Shown piece after piece: positions 14,969-23,188 of a stretch of DNA of 35,191 nt (position 1 is the first letter of the stretch; each line of letters opens with the position of its first letter). The notes beneath the pieces were generated by a model that saw only the letters and a program-made list of their open reading frames with translations, did no database searches and had not been told where the DNA came from. Location of the stretch: positions 15,149-50,339 of the forward strand of contig JAGNDO010000009.1 in assembly GCA_018003515.1 (NCBI GenBank), in the 5' to 3' direction. Source of the stretch: Caldilineaceae bacterium. GTDB lineage: Bacteria; Chloroflexota; Anaerolineae; Caldilineales; Caldilineaceae. A program made the position numbers and the translations under genes.

Positions 14969-16737
14969 TCGTCCAATTGATCGACCCGCTCCAGCAGCAG
15001 ATGGGCCTCGGCCAGATTGCTCTCCGTGCCCAATCCTGACAGCACCCCGGCGGTGTTTAGCCCCATTGCGCGGGCCGGTCGCAGATCTATATCTGAATCG
15101 CCCACCAGCAACACACGGTTGGCCGCCAGGTGCAGATCCGCGCAGATCTGGGTTACGGTGTCGGAATGGGGCGGTAGATGGCTTACATCGTTCAAGGTGA
15201 TCACCTTGGCAAAGTGCTGGGCGGTCATCCCCAGATGCGCCAGGATCTGGTCCACATCGGCCTGGGGCCGGGCGGAAACCAGGGCCAGTTGATAGCCTTG
15301 GGTTGCAAGGTAGGTCAACGTATCGAGGACCGACTTGTGCAGGCGATTCTCTGTTGGGGAGCCAAAGCCGCGCAGATGGTCAAAACCAGCTTCCAGACGG
15401 GTCAAGTCCTGATCCAGTTTGAGCCATTTGAGGGTGTTGATGGAGCGATTGACCCCCCCCTCCAGCCGCAACATGACGGACCGGCCCAGGCTGACCCGGC
15501 GCGCTCGGGGCAAGAAACGATCCAGCCTGTGCAGCCGATCCGCCCAGCGATCCGCCAGACTCCAGTCCAGCTCGGTCAGCACCCCATCCAGGCTAAACAC
15601 CACGGCCTCGATCTTGTTTCCGCCCACCACACCCCGAATACGGATGCTGGAATGGGCCGGTTCCAGGGTGTCAAAGGGGGGCAGATCTGCCAGTTTGCGA
15701 TAGACGTAGGAAAGCAGGGTGCGGGCGCTGGCAATCGTTGGGGTAGCCAACAGCACGCCCAACATCCCAAAGACAATGGCGGCGTTGATGATACCGGCAA
15801 AGGTGACCGCAGGATGCAGCCGCACCCGTCGCCCCACCAACCGGGGGATCAGATAGACGCTTTCGATCTGGGTGATGATGATGTAGAGAACCATGATGAT
15901 GATGGCAAAGGCGAAGTTGTTGATGGGTATCCAGGTGGAACCGCTAAAGAGAACTATTACGGTGCCGATCGCACCGCTGATCCCCGGCCCCACCGTGGGC
16001 AAAAACTCCATGAACCCGGCCAGCAATGCCAAGCCGCCGGCATTGGGCACCCCCAAAATTACAAAGGGGATCCACGTCATCACCCCCACAACCAGGGCCA
16101 GCACAAACTGGCCGCGCAGAAAGGCGCTCCAAATTTGACCTAGTTCTGTGGCCAGACGGCGCACATCTTCGCTATAGCTGGCCGGAACTTGGGCCATGAG
16201 ATAGCGCTGCAACTTGTGGCTGTCCTTGAGCAGCCAGAAACAGATCACCAGCACGTAAACCGTACTCAAAATCCCCGTGGTCAGTCCCTTTGCCAGATTC
16301 AGCGCTCCGGTTGCTGCCGGGGAGAGGATATTTTGCAGCACACTGCCCACCTGTTGCAGGATGCTGTCCAAGCTGACGGAGAAGTCACCAAGGCTAAAGA
16401 GCGGCCCGGCAGAGGAGGTCTGGAGATCGATGACCAACTCCTGCAAGGCTGTGTTCAGGGAGTCGATCATGGTGGAGAGGCGGGGGATGATCAACACCGG
16501 GGTGAGGGCCAGCAGCGCCAGCAAGAGCAGATAGGTGGCGATCACCGCGGTGGTGCGGGTCCATCCCGTGCGCTGTTGAATCCAGGTGACGGGATAGCCC
16601 AGGATGAAGGTCAGCAGCAGCGCCACAATCGTTGGGGAGATCATGGAGCGGAAGACCACCAGCAGCCAGATCAAAATGGCGGCCAGGCTGGCGCTGACGA
16701 TAATTTTGGTTGTGTTGGTCCAACGCATGGAGTTCAT
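14959..16737 (-). CDS. AI-2E/PerM-type permease fused to a degenerate HAD-like domain
   Basis: The protein has 592 residues. Residues 1-350 form an AI-2E family (PerM/TqsA/YdiK-like) membrane protein with about eight TM segments: three near the start, a soluble middle, then GFMEFLPTVGPGISGAIGTV and IESVYLIPRLVGRRVRLHP, which are family hallmarks. Residues 375-592 resemble a HAD phosphatase: motif I is FSLDGVL (381-387), motif II LALVSAR (S488), a candidate motif III Lys at 511, and motif IV GDSDID (546-551). The motif I nucleophile Asp is replaced by Ser382, so phosphatase activity is doubtful. The frame is continuous and both halves are in one ORF, so this is a true fusion as sequenced. ATG at 16737. 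It precedes the PucC-like gene. Confidence 0.82.
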   Translation of the reverse strand: MNSMRWTNTTKIIVSASLAAILIWLLVVFRSMISPTIVALLLTFILGYPVTWIQQRTGWTRTTAVIATYLLLLALLALTPVLIIPRLSTMIDSLNTALQELVIDLQTSSAGPLFSLGDFSVSLDSILQQVGSVLQNILSPAATGALNLAKGLTTGILSTVYVLVICFWLLKDSHKLQRYLMAQVPASYSEDVRRLATELGQIWSAFLRGQFVLALVVGVMTWIPFVILGVPNAGGLALLAGFMEFLPTVGPGISGAIGTVIVLFSGSTWIPINNFAFAIIIMVLYIIITQIESVYLIPRLVGRRVRLHPAVTFAGIINAAIVFGMLGVLLATPTIASARTLLSYVYRKLADLPPFDTLEPAHSSIRIRGVVGGNKIEAVVFSLDGVLTELDWSLADRWADRLHRLDRFLPRARRVSLGRSVMLRLEGGVNRSINTLKWLKLDQDLTRLEAGFDHLRGFGSPTENRLHKSVLDTLTYLATQGYQLALVSARPQADVDQILAHLGMTAQHFAKVITLNDVSHLPPHSDTVTQICADLHLAANRVLLVGDSDIDLRPARAMGLNTAGVLSGLGTESNLAEAHLLLERVDQLDEWL

Positions 16738-16830
16738 GGGGTGTCAGGTTGCCTGGGAGTTTGGTGCGAGATTGAGCGATTGGGAGATTTTGCCGGATCA
16801 CTCGCCCACTCGCCCACTCTCTTAATCGCT
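16738..16830. repeat. Short tandem repeat element filling the lepB/permease junction
   Basis: On the minus strand the TAG stop of lepB is followed at once by AGCGATTAAGAGAG and two and a half GTGGGCGA units. After a short loop come the partly complementary AATCTCCCAATCGCTC and AATCTCGC. The element covers most of the 93-nt gap. Confidence 0.75.
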
Positions 16831-17427
16831 CTAATACAAGGTAAAATCACTCAACGGCCAATAGCGTACCCAGGCCCGCCCCACCAACATCTCCAAGGTG
16901 ACTGGGCCAAAGTTGCGGCTGTCATTGCTGTTGCCGCGGTTGTCCCCCATTACAAAATACTGACCGTCGGGGATCACCCGGGGCAATTCTGTGCGTCGGT
17001 CCGGGTTGAAGATGTAGGGTTCATCCAGGGCAGTGCCGTTGATGTAGACCACACCCATCTCGATGGAGATCGTATCGCCGGGTAGACCGATCACCCGCTT
17101 GATCAGCTTTTCACTCATGGTGGGCAGATCGACCACCACAATTTCGGCCCGCTCCGGTTGGCGTAGCCGGTAGCTGACCTTTTCGATGATCAGCCGCTGG
17201 TGGTCGTGGAGATTTGGCTCCATGCTCTGGCCATAGACCACTGTGGCCTGGGCCAAAAAGAGATGGATGACCACCGCCAGCACCAGCGCGGGCAGAAAGA
17301 CCAGAAAGATCTCTCGCAGGGCGGCTTGCATAAATCCTTCGCCTGCCCCCTCTGGCGTTCGGCTATCCTCTGCTTGCTCCGGTGTCACCGAAGGGAAATC
17401 TTCTGAGTTATCGATATTTGGATCCAT
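16831..17427 (-). CDS. lepB: Signal peptidase I
   Basis: The protein has 198 residues. It is the type I signal peptidase that removes signal peptides from exported proteins at the outer face of the membrane. One TM helix (about 38-60) is preceded by an acidic 35-residue cytosolic tail. The catalytic serine is S68 in GQSMEPNL and the general base lysine is K110 in KLIKRVIGLPGD. Box E is MGDNRGNSNDSRNFG. The ATG at 17427 is chosen because AAGGTAGTGTC precedes it and it gives normal family length; the open frame to 17580 runs through the hairpin region after pnp. It is first of a probable leftward operon with the permease-HAD and PucC-like genes. Confidence 0.95.
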   Translation of the reverse strand: MDPNIDNSEDFPSVTPEQAEDSRTPEGAGEGFMQAALREIFLVFLPALVLAVVIHLFLAQATVVYGQSMEPNLHDHQRLIIEKVSYRLRQPERAEIVVVDLPTMSEKLIKRVIGLPGDTISIEMGVVYINGTALDEPYIFNPDRRTELPRVIPDGQYFVMGDNRGNSNDSRNFGPVTLEMLVGRAWVRYWPLSDFTLY

Positions 17428-17489
17428 GACACTACCTTGTGAACGATTTTCAATGCATAAAAAGAGTCTTCGACTCAAAGAGTCAGAGA

Positions 17490-17528
17490 CAAAGAAACAG
17501 ACGCCAGGAAGCAAGGCTCCCTGGCGTC
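17490..17528 (-). terminator. Probable terminator after pnp
   Basis: A 9-bp perfect stem (GACGCCAGG at 17500-17508, complement at 17520-17528) is followed on the minus strand by TGTTTCTTTGTC, which is T-rich but not a pure T run. It lies about 80 nt past the pnp stop. Confidence 0.55.
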
Positions 17529-17605
17529 CTATTGTACTCTTATCTGTCACACAGGGGAAACTGCCGAAAGCGGCAATCATCCTGTATGCCAGGGGCTAAG
17601 AGAGC

Positions 17606-19858
17606 CTAGCGACGATCACGACCGCCACCCCGGTTGCCGCCGCGGTCTCCACCCCGGTCGCTGCCGCCACGACGATCTCGATCGCCGCCCCGGTCACTGC
17701 CACCAGTACGCCGCCCGCCCTTGTCCTTCTCGCGGGCCTCTTCCGCCGTCCAGCCTTCCAACACGGCCTGACGGCTCAGACGCACCTTGCCGCTGGGGTC
17801 CACGTCGATGACCATAGCGGTCAGTTCGTCACCCACATTGGCAATTTCTTCCACATTGTTGACCCGATAGTCGGCCAGTTGGCTGATGTGGACCAGGCCA
17901 TCCGTGCCGGGCAGGATGTTGACGAAGGCACCGTAAGGCTCCACCCGCACAACCGTGCCGGTGTAGATCTTGCCCACCTCAACCTCTTCGGTCAGGGACT
18001 TGATCTGGGCCAAGGCCGCCTCTGCCCCCCGGCCATCGCTGCCGGAGACATAGACCGTGCCGTCGTCGTCCACATCGATCTTGACCTTGAACTGCTCCTG
18101 CATGGCCCGAATCACCTTGCCGCCCGGCCCGATGATCTTGCCGATCTTCTCCGGGTCGATGGTGGTGGTCAGGATGCGAGGGGCGTAGGGGCTCAGTTCG
18201 GCCCGGGGTGCCGGCATCACGGCCAGCATTTTGCCCAGGATGAAGAGCCGACCCACACGGGCCTGTTCCAGGGCCTGCTTCAGAATGCTGAAGTCCAGCC
18301 CCTTGATCTTCATGTCCATCTGCAAGGCGGTGATACCATGTTCCGTACCGGCCACCTTGAAGTCCATGTCGCCCAGGTGATCTTCCATGCCCTGGATGTC
18401 GGTGAGAACCTGATAGGCCCCAGTTTCCTGGTCCTGAATCAGACCCATAGCAATCCCGGCCACCGGGGCCAGGATGGGCACACCCGCATCCATCAAGGAG
18501 AGGGTGCTGCCACAGACCGAAGCCATGCTGGTGGAGCCGTTGCTGCTCAGGGCTTCACTGACCAGGCGCAGGGTGTAGGGATAGTTTTCGGGCAGCACGG
18601 GGATCAACGCCCGTTCCGCCAACGCGCCGTGGCCGATTTCACGGCGCTTGGGTCCGCGCATGGGGTAGGCTTCGCCCGTGCTGAAGGGAGGGAAGTTGTA
18701 GTGATGGATATAACGCTTCTCGCTCCCAGGCTGAAGACCATCCAGCCGCTGGGCATCCCCAGGCGTACCCAGGGTGGCGACGGTCAAGACCTGGGTCTCG
18801 CCGCGCTGGAAGAGACCGCTGCCATGAACCATGGGCAGTTTGCCCACCTGCACGCTGATGGGGCGCACGGTCAGGGTGTCCCGGCCATCCGGGCGGATGC
18901 CCGTGTCCAGGATACGACGGCGCACGGCGTTTTTTACCACCGAGTCCATACCGTCTGCCACGTCCCGCTCTTGAATCTCATTGCTGGCCAATCGGTCGGC
19001 CAGGTCGGCCAGCAGATCTTTCTTGATGGCGTCCAGGCCGTCGTTCCAGCCGGTCTTGTCCGGGGACTGGGCAGCCAGGGCCGCCACTTTGTCCGCGGTC
19101 ATGTCGGCCACCAGGGCCTTGACCTCGGCAGGGGGCAGGAAGACCGGGAAGTCCGTGACCTTGGTCTTGCCGACTTCGGCCTGCATGGTCTTGATCAGCT
19201 CGATCACCGGCTGCATGGCCTCGTGGGCCAGCTTCAGGGCTTCCAGCACATCGTCTTCGGGCAGCTCATTGGCGCCCGCTTCCACCATCAGGATGTTGTC
19301 CGCGGTGCCGCCGACCTTCAGATCCAGGGTGCTGTTGAGCATCTGGCTGGCCGTGGGGTTGATCACGAATTCACCATCCACATAGCCCACGGAGGTACCG
19401 GCCACGGGGCCGTTCCAGGGAATGTCGCTGATGCTCAGGGCCGCGGAGGCGGCGATGATGGCCAGGGGATCCATCAGGGTCTCCCCGTCCACAGCCAGGG
19501 TGCTGACGATGACCTGCACTTCGTTGCGCATACCCTTGGGGAAGAGGGGGCGCAGGGGGCGGTCGACCAGACGGCAGAGCAGAATGGCGCCCTCGGTCGG
19601 GCGGGCCTCTCGGCGGAAGAAGCTGCCGGGGATACGTCCGCCGGCGTAGAGCTTCTCTTCAAACTCGACAGACATGGGGAAGAAGTTGATACCGGGGCGC
19701 ACATCCTTGCCCATGGTGGCCGTGGCCAACAAAACAGTATCGCCGTAGCGCACAGTCACCGCGCCGCCGGCCAGACCAGCGAGGACGCCGGTTTCGATAG
19801 ACAGCTCGCGGCCGCCTACCATAGTGGAGTAAGTCTTAGCTCCGTCAAACAGTTGCAT
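17606..19858 (-). CDS. pnp: Polyribonucleotide nucleotidyltransferase (PNPase) with RGG-like tail
   Basis: The protein has 750 residues. It is the phosphorolytic 3'-to-5' exoribonuclease of mRNA decay, working as a trimer in the cytosol. Two RNase PH domains (about 10-230 and 320-545) flank an all-helical linker. The second has RPDGRD (322-327), [11 protein letters not shown] and the catalytic acidic run [15 protein letters not shown] (487-501). The KH domain has [16 protein letters not shown] (572-587); the S1 domain spans about 628-697 ([28 protein letters not shown]). Residues 714-750 are a tail of Arg/Gly/Asp repeats ([16 protein letters not shown]). ATG at 19858 with AGAGGTG upstream. 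It lies downstream of rpsO, the classical order, but with a terminator and long leader between them. Confidence 0.97.
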   Translation of the reverse strand: MQLFDGAKTYSTMVGGRELSIETGVLAGLAGGAVTVRYGDTVLLATATMGKDVRPGINFFPMSVEFEEKLYAGGRIPGSFFRREARPTEGAILLCRLVDRPLRPLFPKGMRNEVQVIVSTLAVDGETLMDPLAIIAASAALSISDIPWNGPVAGTSVGYVDGEFVINPTASQMLNSTLDLKVGGTADNILMVEAGANELPEDDVLEALKLAHEAMQPVIELIKTMQAEVGKTKVTDFPVFLPPAEVKALVADMTADKVAALAAQSPDKTGWNDGLDAIKKDLLADLADRLASNEIQERDVADGMDSVVKNAVRRRILDTGIRPDGRDTLTVRPISVQVGKLPMVHGSGLFQRGETQVLTVATLGTPGDAQRLDGLQPGSEKRYIHHYNFPPFSTGEAYPMRGPKRREIGHGALAERALIPVLPENYPYTLRLVSEALSSNGSTSMASVCGSTLSLMDAGVPILAPVAGIAMGLIQDQETGAYQVLTDIQGMEDHLGDMDFKVAGTEHGITALQMDMKIKGLDFSILKQALEQARVGRLFILGKMLAVMPAPRAELSPYAPRILTTTIDPEKIGKIIGPGGKVIRAMQEQFKVKIDVDDDGTVYVSGSDGRGAEAALAQIKSLTEEVEVGKIYTGTVVRVEPYGAFVNILPGTDGLVHISQLADYRVNNVEEIANVGDELTAMVIDVDPSGKVRLSRQAVLEGWTAEEAREKDKGGRRTGGSDRGGDRDRRGGSDRGGDRGGNRGGGRDRR

Positions 19859-19963
19859 ACTTTTCACCTCTTGTGGAAATAACCTGCAAAAAACAGTTGG
19901 AAACGAACGAACTTGTAGCCCGGCAATCAACACCGAACACGGTCCGCCTGGTTCCCTGGGCAA

Positions 19964-20037
19964 GAGGTGCGGGACTGGAGAGTGGGGCGAAAGCAGGGGG
20001 GCAAATCCCTTCGTCGCACTCTCCAATTCCGGACCTC
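19964..20037 (-). promoter_or_regulatory. Long hairpin in the pnp 5' leader
   Basis: Two 21-nt arms, 19964-19984 and 20017-20037, pair on the minus-strand transcript with only two mismatches and one G-U pair; the core TGGAGAGTG/CACTCTCCA is perfect. The loop is 32 nt. It ends about 105 nt before the pnp ATG. In E. coli a leader hairpin cut by RNase III mediates PNPase autocontrol; a similar role here is inference. Confidence 0.6.
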
Positions 20038-20158
20038 TGAGTCGCACTCGTTCGGGATAGGGCCGAAGCAGTGGGCGCAGGGGAGAGGCGGGATAGCGGG
20101 GTGGTCGATGACCTACAGGGCTAACTCACAGAACAAACTACGGATAACCGATTTGTGT

Positions 20159-20230
20159 TGCGATTGTGAGATTAAGAGATTGGGCGATTCTGTCGCGTTA
20201 ATCACCCAATCTCTTAATCTCACAATCGCA
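20159..20230. repeat. Inverted heptamer-type arrays between rpsO and pnp
   Basis: Two 31-nt arms (20159-20189 and 20200-20230) are complementary with one mismatch; they are built of GAGATTAA/GAGATTGG-like units. The loop is 10 nt. Unlike most arrays here, it is not next to a stop codon but lies beyond the rpsO terminator. The remainder of 19859-20326 holds the pnp leader hairpin (19964-20037) and no gene. Confidence 0.85.
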
Positions 20231-20273
20231 TGAATACCTTTACCGTTACCCTAACTTCACTAACCCATCACGC

Positions 20274-20313
20274 AAAAAAGGGGCGGGAGTCAGTTGCTGA
20301 CTCCATCGCCCCT
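20274..20313 (-). terminator. Rho-independent terminator after rpsO
   Basis: On the minus strand a GC-rich stem (AGGGGCG paired with CGCCCCT; inner GGAGTCAG with CTGACTCC, loop CAA) is followed by CCCCTTTTTTGCG. It starts 14 nt after the rpsO stop, so pnp probably depends on readthrough or its own promoter. Confidence 0.85.
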
Positions 20314-20326
20314 GTTTGCTCCTGCA

Positions 20327-20596
20327 CTACTTGCGTAGGCCCAGCCGCTGAATCAACTGCAAATAGCGTTGGGTATCCTTGCGCTTCAGATAAGCCAAAT
20401 GCCGTCTTCGTTGGCCTACCAGTTTCAACAGCCCCCGTCGGGAGCCTTCATCATGCTTGTGGATGTTCAGATGCTCGATCAAGGCATTAATGCGTGTCGT
20501 GAGCAAAGCAACCTGAACTTCTGGAGAGCCCGTATCATTATCAGTGGTACGGAACTCCTCAATGATCTGAACTTTTTGAGTCCGCGTGATTGACAT
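20327..20596 (-). CDS. rpsO: 30S ribosomal protein S15
   Basis: The protein has 89 residues, the usual length. It is a primary binder of 16S rRNA at the central-domain three-way junction. The sequence matches throughout: [39 protein letters not shown] and [20 protein letters not shown]. The start is ATG at 20596 with GGAGATGTGA upstream. It precedes pnp in the same direction. It has a candidate promoter and ~150-nt leader, which is long enough for S15 autoregulation, and its own terminator. Confidence 0.97.
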   Translation of the reverse strand: MSITRTQKVQIIEEFRTTDNDTGSPEVQVALLTTRINALIEHLNIHKHDEGSRRGLLKLVGQRRRHLAYLKRKDTQRYLQLIQRLGLRK

Positions 20597-20754
20597 TCAC
20601 ATCTCCTATCGCAAGTATTCCTGGACGGATAACGGGTGCTGGCTTGCACATGGCATCCGCCCGGCCAGTGGACAAAGCGCCGATTCACCGCTGGAATACA
20701 AAGGCGAATAAATCAGCATCACGATACAGTACAACCTCCCTGTATAACGAAACA

Positions 20755-20783
20755 ATTGTAACACTAACCCTGTGGGAAAGCAA
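20755..20783 (-). promoter_or_regulatory. Candidate rpsO promoter and long leader
   Basis: On the minus strand TTGCTT (20783-20778) and TACAAT (20760-20755) are separated by 17 nt. Transcription would start near 20748, leaving a leader of about 150 nt before rpsO. Apart from this and the inverted repeat at 20990-21042, the gap 20597-21065 shows no gene. Confidence 0.55.
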
Positions 20784-20989
20784 ATTTCGTGGCCGACTAC
20801 CCTGGTACGGTTTTGCTACGATCCTTGTGCAGAAGGCGGACCAAAGCCGGACCAAAGCTGCGCACGGTCCCATTTCACCCATTTATGCCCAAACTGGTTG
20901 CACCTGTCCCACAAAAATGGGTTCACTTGCCCCTTCCCTATCCACCCAGGTTGTGTAATTCTAAAGGTTGCCCCATTTTGTTTCTAAAT

Positions 20990-21042
20990 CGTGGACCGTG
21001 TTGCGTATTACGCACAAGACGCAACGCGCAACACGGTCCACG
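20990..21042. repeat. 16-bp inverted repeat upstream of the formate dehydrogenase operon
   Basis: CGTGGACCGTGTTGCG (20990-21005) and its exact complement (21027-21042) enclose 21 nt that themselves contain GCGTATTACGC. It lies 24 nt before the first gene's ATG and just upstream of its ribosome-binding site. It could act in the leader RNA or be another dispersed hairpin. Confidence 0.8.
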
Positions 21043-21065
21043 CACTACGTAAAAGGAAGGTGACG

Positions 21066-21599
21066 ATGGCGTCTCAAACCCGCTCTCCGCTGCGCAAGTT
21101 TGCTTATCAAGCTGACCCCCTGGCCGAGCCAGCCCCTCCAGAACTGGCGGCGATCCTCGACCTGCATCGAGGCGAGGCCGACGCCCTGATCACCGTCCTC
21201 GCCGAGATCCAACATCACTATGGCTTTTTGGCCAAACAACAGCTCCAATATGTGGCCCGGACACTCGACTTCCCCTTGGCCCGAGTCTATGGCGTGGCTA
21301 CTTTTTACAACCTCTTCCTCTTTGACCCGCCGGGCAAACACAAAGTCCGCGTCTGCCGGGGCACGGCCTGCCATGTCAACCACTGCGACGCCATTCTGGG
21401 CTTCCTGGAAGATCGCCTGGGCATCGGCGTGGACGAAACCACCCCGGACGGGCGCATCACCCTGCAAACCGTGGCCTGTATGGGTGCGTGCAGCCTGGCC
21501 CCGGTCGTGGTCGTGGACGAGGAAACCCACGGGCGCATGACCGCCGAGGCCGCCTGGGATGTGATCGACGCCCTGAAAGATGAGGAGGAATCGGCATGA
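21066..21599 (+). CDS. NuoE/FdsG-like 2Fe-2S subunit of NAD-linked formate dehydrogenase
   Basis: The protein has 177 residues. This thioredoxin-like [2Fe-2S] subunit is the partner of the NADH-binding flavoprotein. The cluster ligands are all present: C97 and C102 (CRGTAC), C138 and C142 (CMGAC). The N-terminal helical part (LITVLAEIQHHYGFLAKQQL, YGVATFYNLF) is typical of the 24-kDa subunit family. ATG at 21066 with AGGAAGGTG upstream; the open frame back to 20991 lies in an inverted repeat and is not used. Its stop overlaps the next ATG by 4 nt (ATGA). Together with the next two genes it forms a soluble, cytosolic complex. Confidence 0.93.
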   Translation: MASQTRSPLRKFAYQADPLAEPAPPELAAILDLHRGEADALITVLAEIQHHYGFLAKQQLQYVARTLDFPLARVYGVATFYNLFLFDPPGKHKVRVCRGTACHVNHCDAILGFLEDRLGIGVDETTPDGRITLQTVACMGACSLAPVVVVDEETHGRMTAEAAWDVIDALKDEEESA

Positions 21600-23188
21600 A
21601 AACCATCATCCGTGTGGGCATGTCCACCTGCGGCCTGGCCGCCGGTGCCCAGGCCACCTTCAACGCCCTGGCCGCCCGCATCCGCCAGCGCAACTTGCCC
21701 GCCGTCCTTATGGCCACGGGCTGCGTCGGTGCCTGTCATCGGGAACCCTTGGTTGAGGTTTTGGAAAACGGGAAGAGCCTTCTGTACGGTCCGGTCGTTC
21801 CTGCCCGGGTGGATCTAATCTTGGATCGCCACTTTGGGGCCGAGACACCCGGGCCTCTCTCCGAATGGACCGTTAGTGATCGCAACGACCGCAGCGACTA
21901 CCCCTTCCTGGGTCGCCAAGTCAAAGTCACCACCCAACTTTGTGGCCTCATCGACCCCCATTCCCTGGACGACTATCTGGCCCACAACGGCTACGCCGCC
22001 TTCCGCCTGGCCCTGACCATGACCCCAGAGGCCATCATCCAAGCTGTCACCGACGCCCATCTGCGCGGGCGAGGCGGGGCCGGCTTTCCCACGGGCATCA
22101 AGTGGGGCATCGGGCGCAAGCAGCCCGGCACCACCAAATACCTGATCTGCAACGCAGACGAGGGCGACCCCGGCGCGTTCATGGACCGCACCATGATCGA
22201 GGGCGATCCCCACCGGGTGCTGGAGGGCATGTTGATCGCCGCCTACGCCATGGGCGCCTCCAAGGGCTATATTTACATCCGGGCCGAATATCCCTTGGCC
22301 GTCAAGGCGTTGCACGAGGCCATCGCCCAAGCCAGGGCTTACGGCGTCATCGGCACAAACATTTTGGGCAGCGGCATGGACTTTGATTTTGTGGTCAAAG
22401 AAGGGGCCGGGGCCTTTGTGTGCGGCGAAGAGACCGCGCTCATGCGCTCCATCGAAGGCTTCCGGGGCATGCCCACCATGCGCCCGCCCTATCCGTCAGA
22501 GCATGGGCTGTGGGGCAATCCCACCAACATCAACAACGTGGAGACCTATGCCAGCGTGCCCAGCATTCTGCTCAACGGGCCGGGCTGGTTTGCGGGCATG
22601 GGCACGGCCAAATCCGGCGGCACCAAAGCCTTCGCCCTGGTCGGTGCTATCCGCAACTCCGGCCTGGTCGAGATCCCCATCGGCCTCACCCTGCGCGAGA
22701 TGATCTACGACATCGGCGACGGCTGTCGGGATGGCAAGACGTTCAAAGCCGTGCAGTTGGGCGGTCCCTCCGGCGGCTGCATCCCCGCCGAGCTGTTGGA
22801 CACCCGCATCGACTACGAAGATCTGCGCACCACCGGGGCCATCATGGGGTCCGGCGGCATGGTGGTGGCCGACGAGACCACCTGCATGGTGGACCTCGCC
22901 CGCTACTTCCTCACCTTCACCCAGGACGAATCCTGCGGCAAGTGCATCCCCTGCCGGGTGGGCACCCGCAAAATGCTCAACGTCCTGACCAAGATCACCC
23001 AAGGCCAAGCCACCCAGGCCGACGTGGATCGCCTGGTCAGCCTGGGCGAAACCGTCCATGTCGCCTCCTTGTGTGGCCTGGGCCAGACCGCCCCCAACCC
23101 GGTCCTCACCACCATGCGCTACTTCGGCGAGGAATACCGGGCGCACGTCCACGACCATCATTGCGCGGCAGGGAGTTGCAAACTATGA
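21596..23188 (+). CDS. NuoF/FdsB-like NADH-binding flavoprotein subunit
   Basis: The protein has 530 residues. It binds FMN and NAD(H) and passes electrons between NAD and iron-sulfur clusters. The N-terminal thioredoxin-like domain (1-90) keeps C12, C43 and C47, as in HndC/HoxF-type fusions. The Rossmann-like FMN/NAD region has GRGGAGFPTGIKW and CNADEGDPGAFMDR. The C-terminal N3 [4Fe-4S] site is C447, C450, C453 (SCGKCIPC) and C493. The extra C-terminal ferredoxin domain found in some bifurcating homologs is absent; the protein ends in a short Cys/His-containing tail. ATGA overlaps join it to both neighbours, so stoichiometric translation is likely. Confidence 0.94.
   Translation: MKTIIRVGMSTCGLAAGAQATFNALAARIRQRNLPAVLMATGCVGACHREPLVEVLENGKSLLYGPVVPARVDLILDRHFGAETPGPLSEWTVSDRNDRSDYPFLGRQVKVTTQLCGLIDPHSLDDYLAHNGYAAFRLALTMTPEAIIQAVTDAHLRGRGGAGFPTGIKWGIGRKQPGTTKYLICNADEGDPGAFMDRTMIEGDPHRVLEGMLIAAYAMGASKGYIYIRAEYPLAVKALHEAIAQARAYGVIGTNILGSGMDFDFVVKEGAGAFVCGEETALMRSIEGFRGMPTMRPPYPSEHGLWGNPTNINNVETYASVPSILLNGPGWFAGMGTAKSGGTKAFALVGAIRNSGLVEIPIGLTLREMIYDIGDGCRDGKTFKAVQLGGPSGGCIPAELLDTRIDYEDLRTTGAIMGSGGMVVADETTCMVDLARYFLTFTQDESCGKCIPCRVGTRKMLNVLTKITQGQATQADVDRLVSLGETVHVASLCGLGQTAPNPVLTTMRYFGEEYRAHVHDHHCAAGSCKL

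Noticed and set aside
17879-19882. A 667-codon open frame antisense to pnp
   Set aside because: It is the His/Gln/Gly-rich shadow of a GC-rich gene, with no family resemblance, while the sense strand encodes an unmistakable PNPase.
22420-23184. The fdhA reading frame is open about 255 codons upstream of its start
   Set aside because: The upstream part overlaps the NuoF-like gene and reads as Arg/His-rich nonsense; ATG at 23185 gives the conserved 2Fe-2S domain start and an ATGA overlap.
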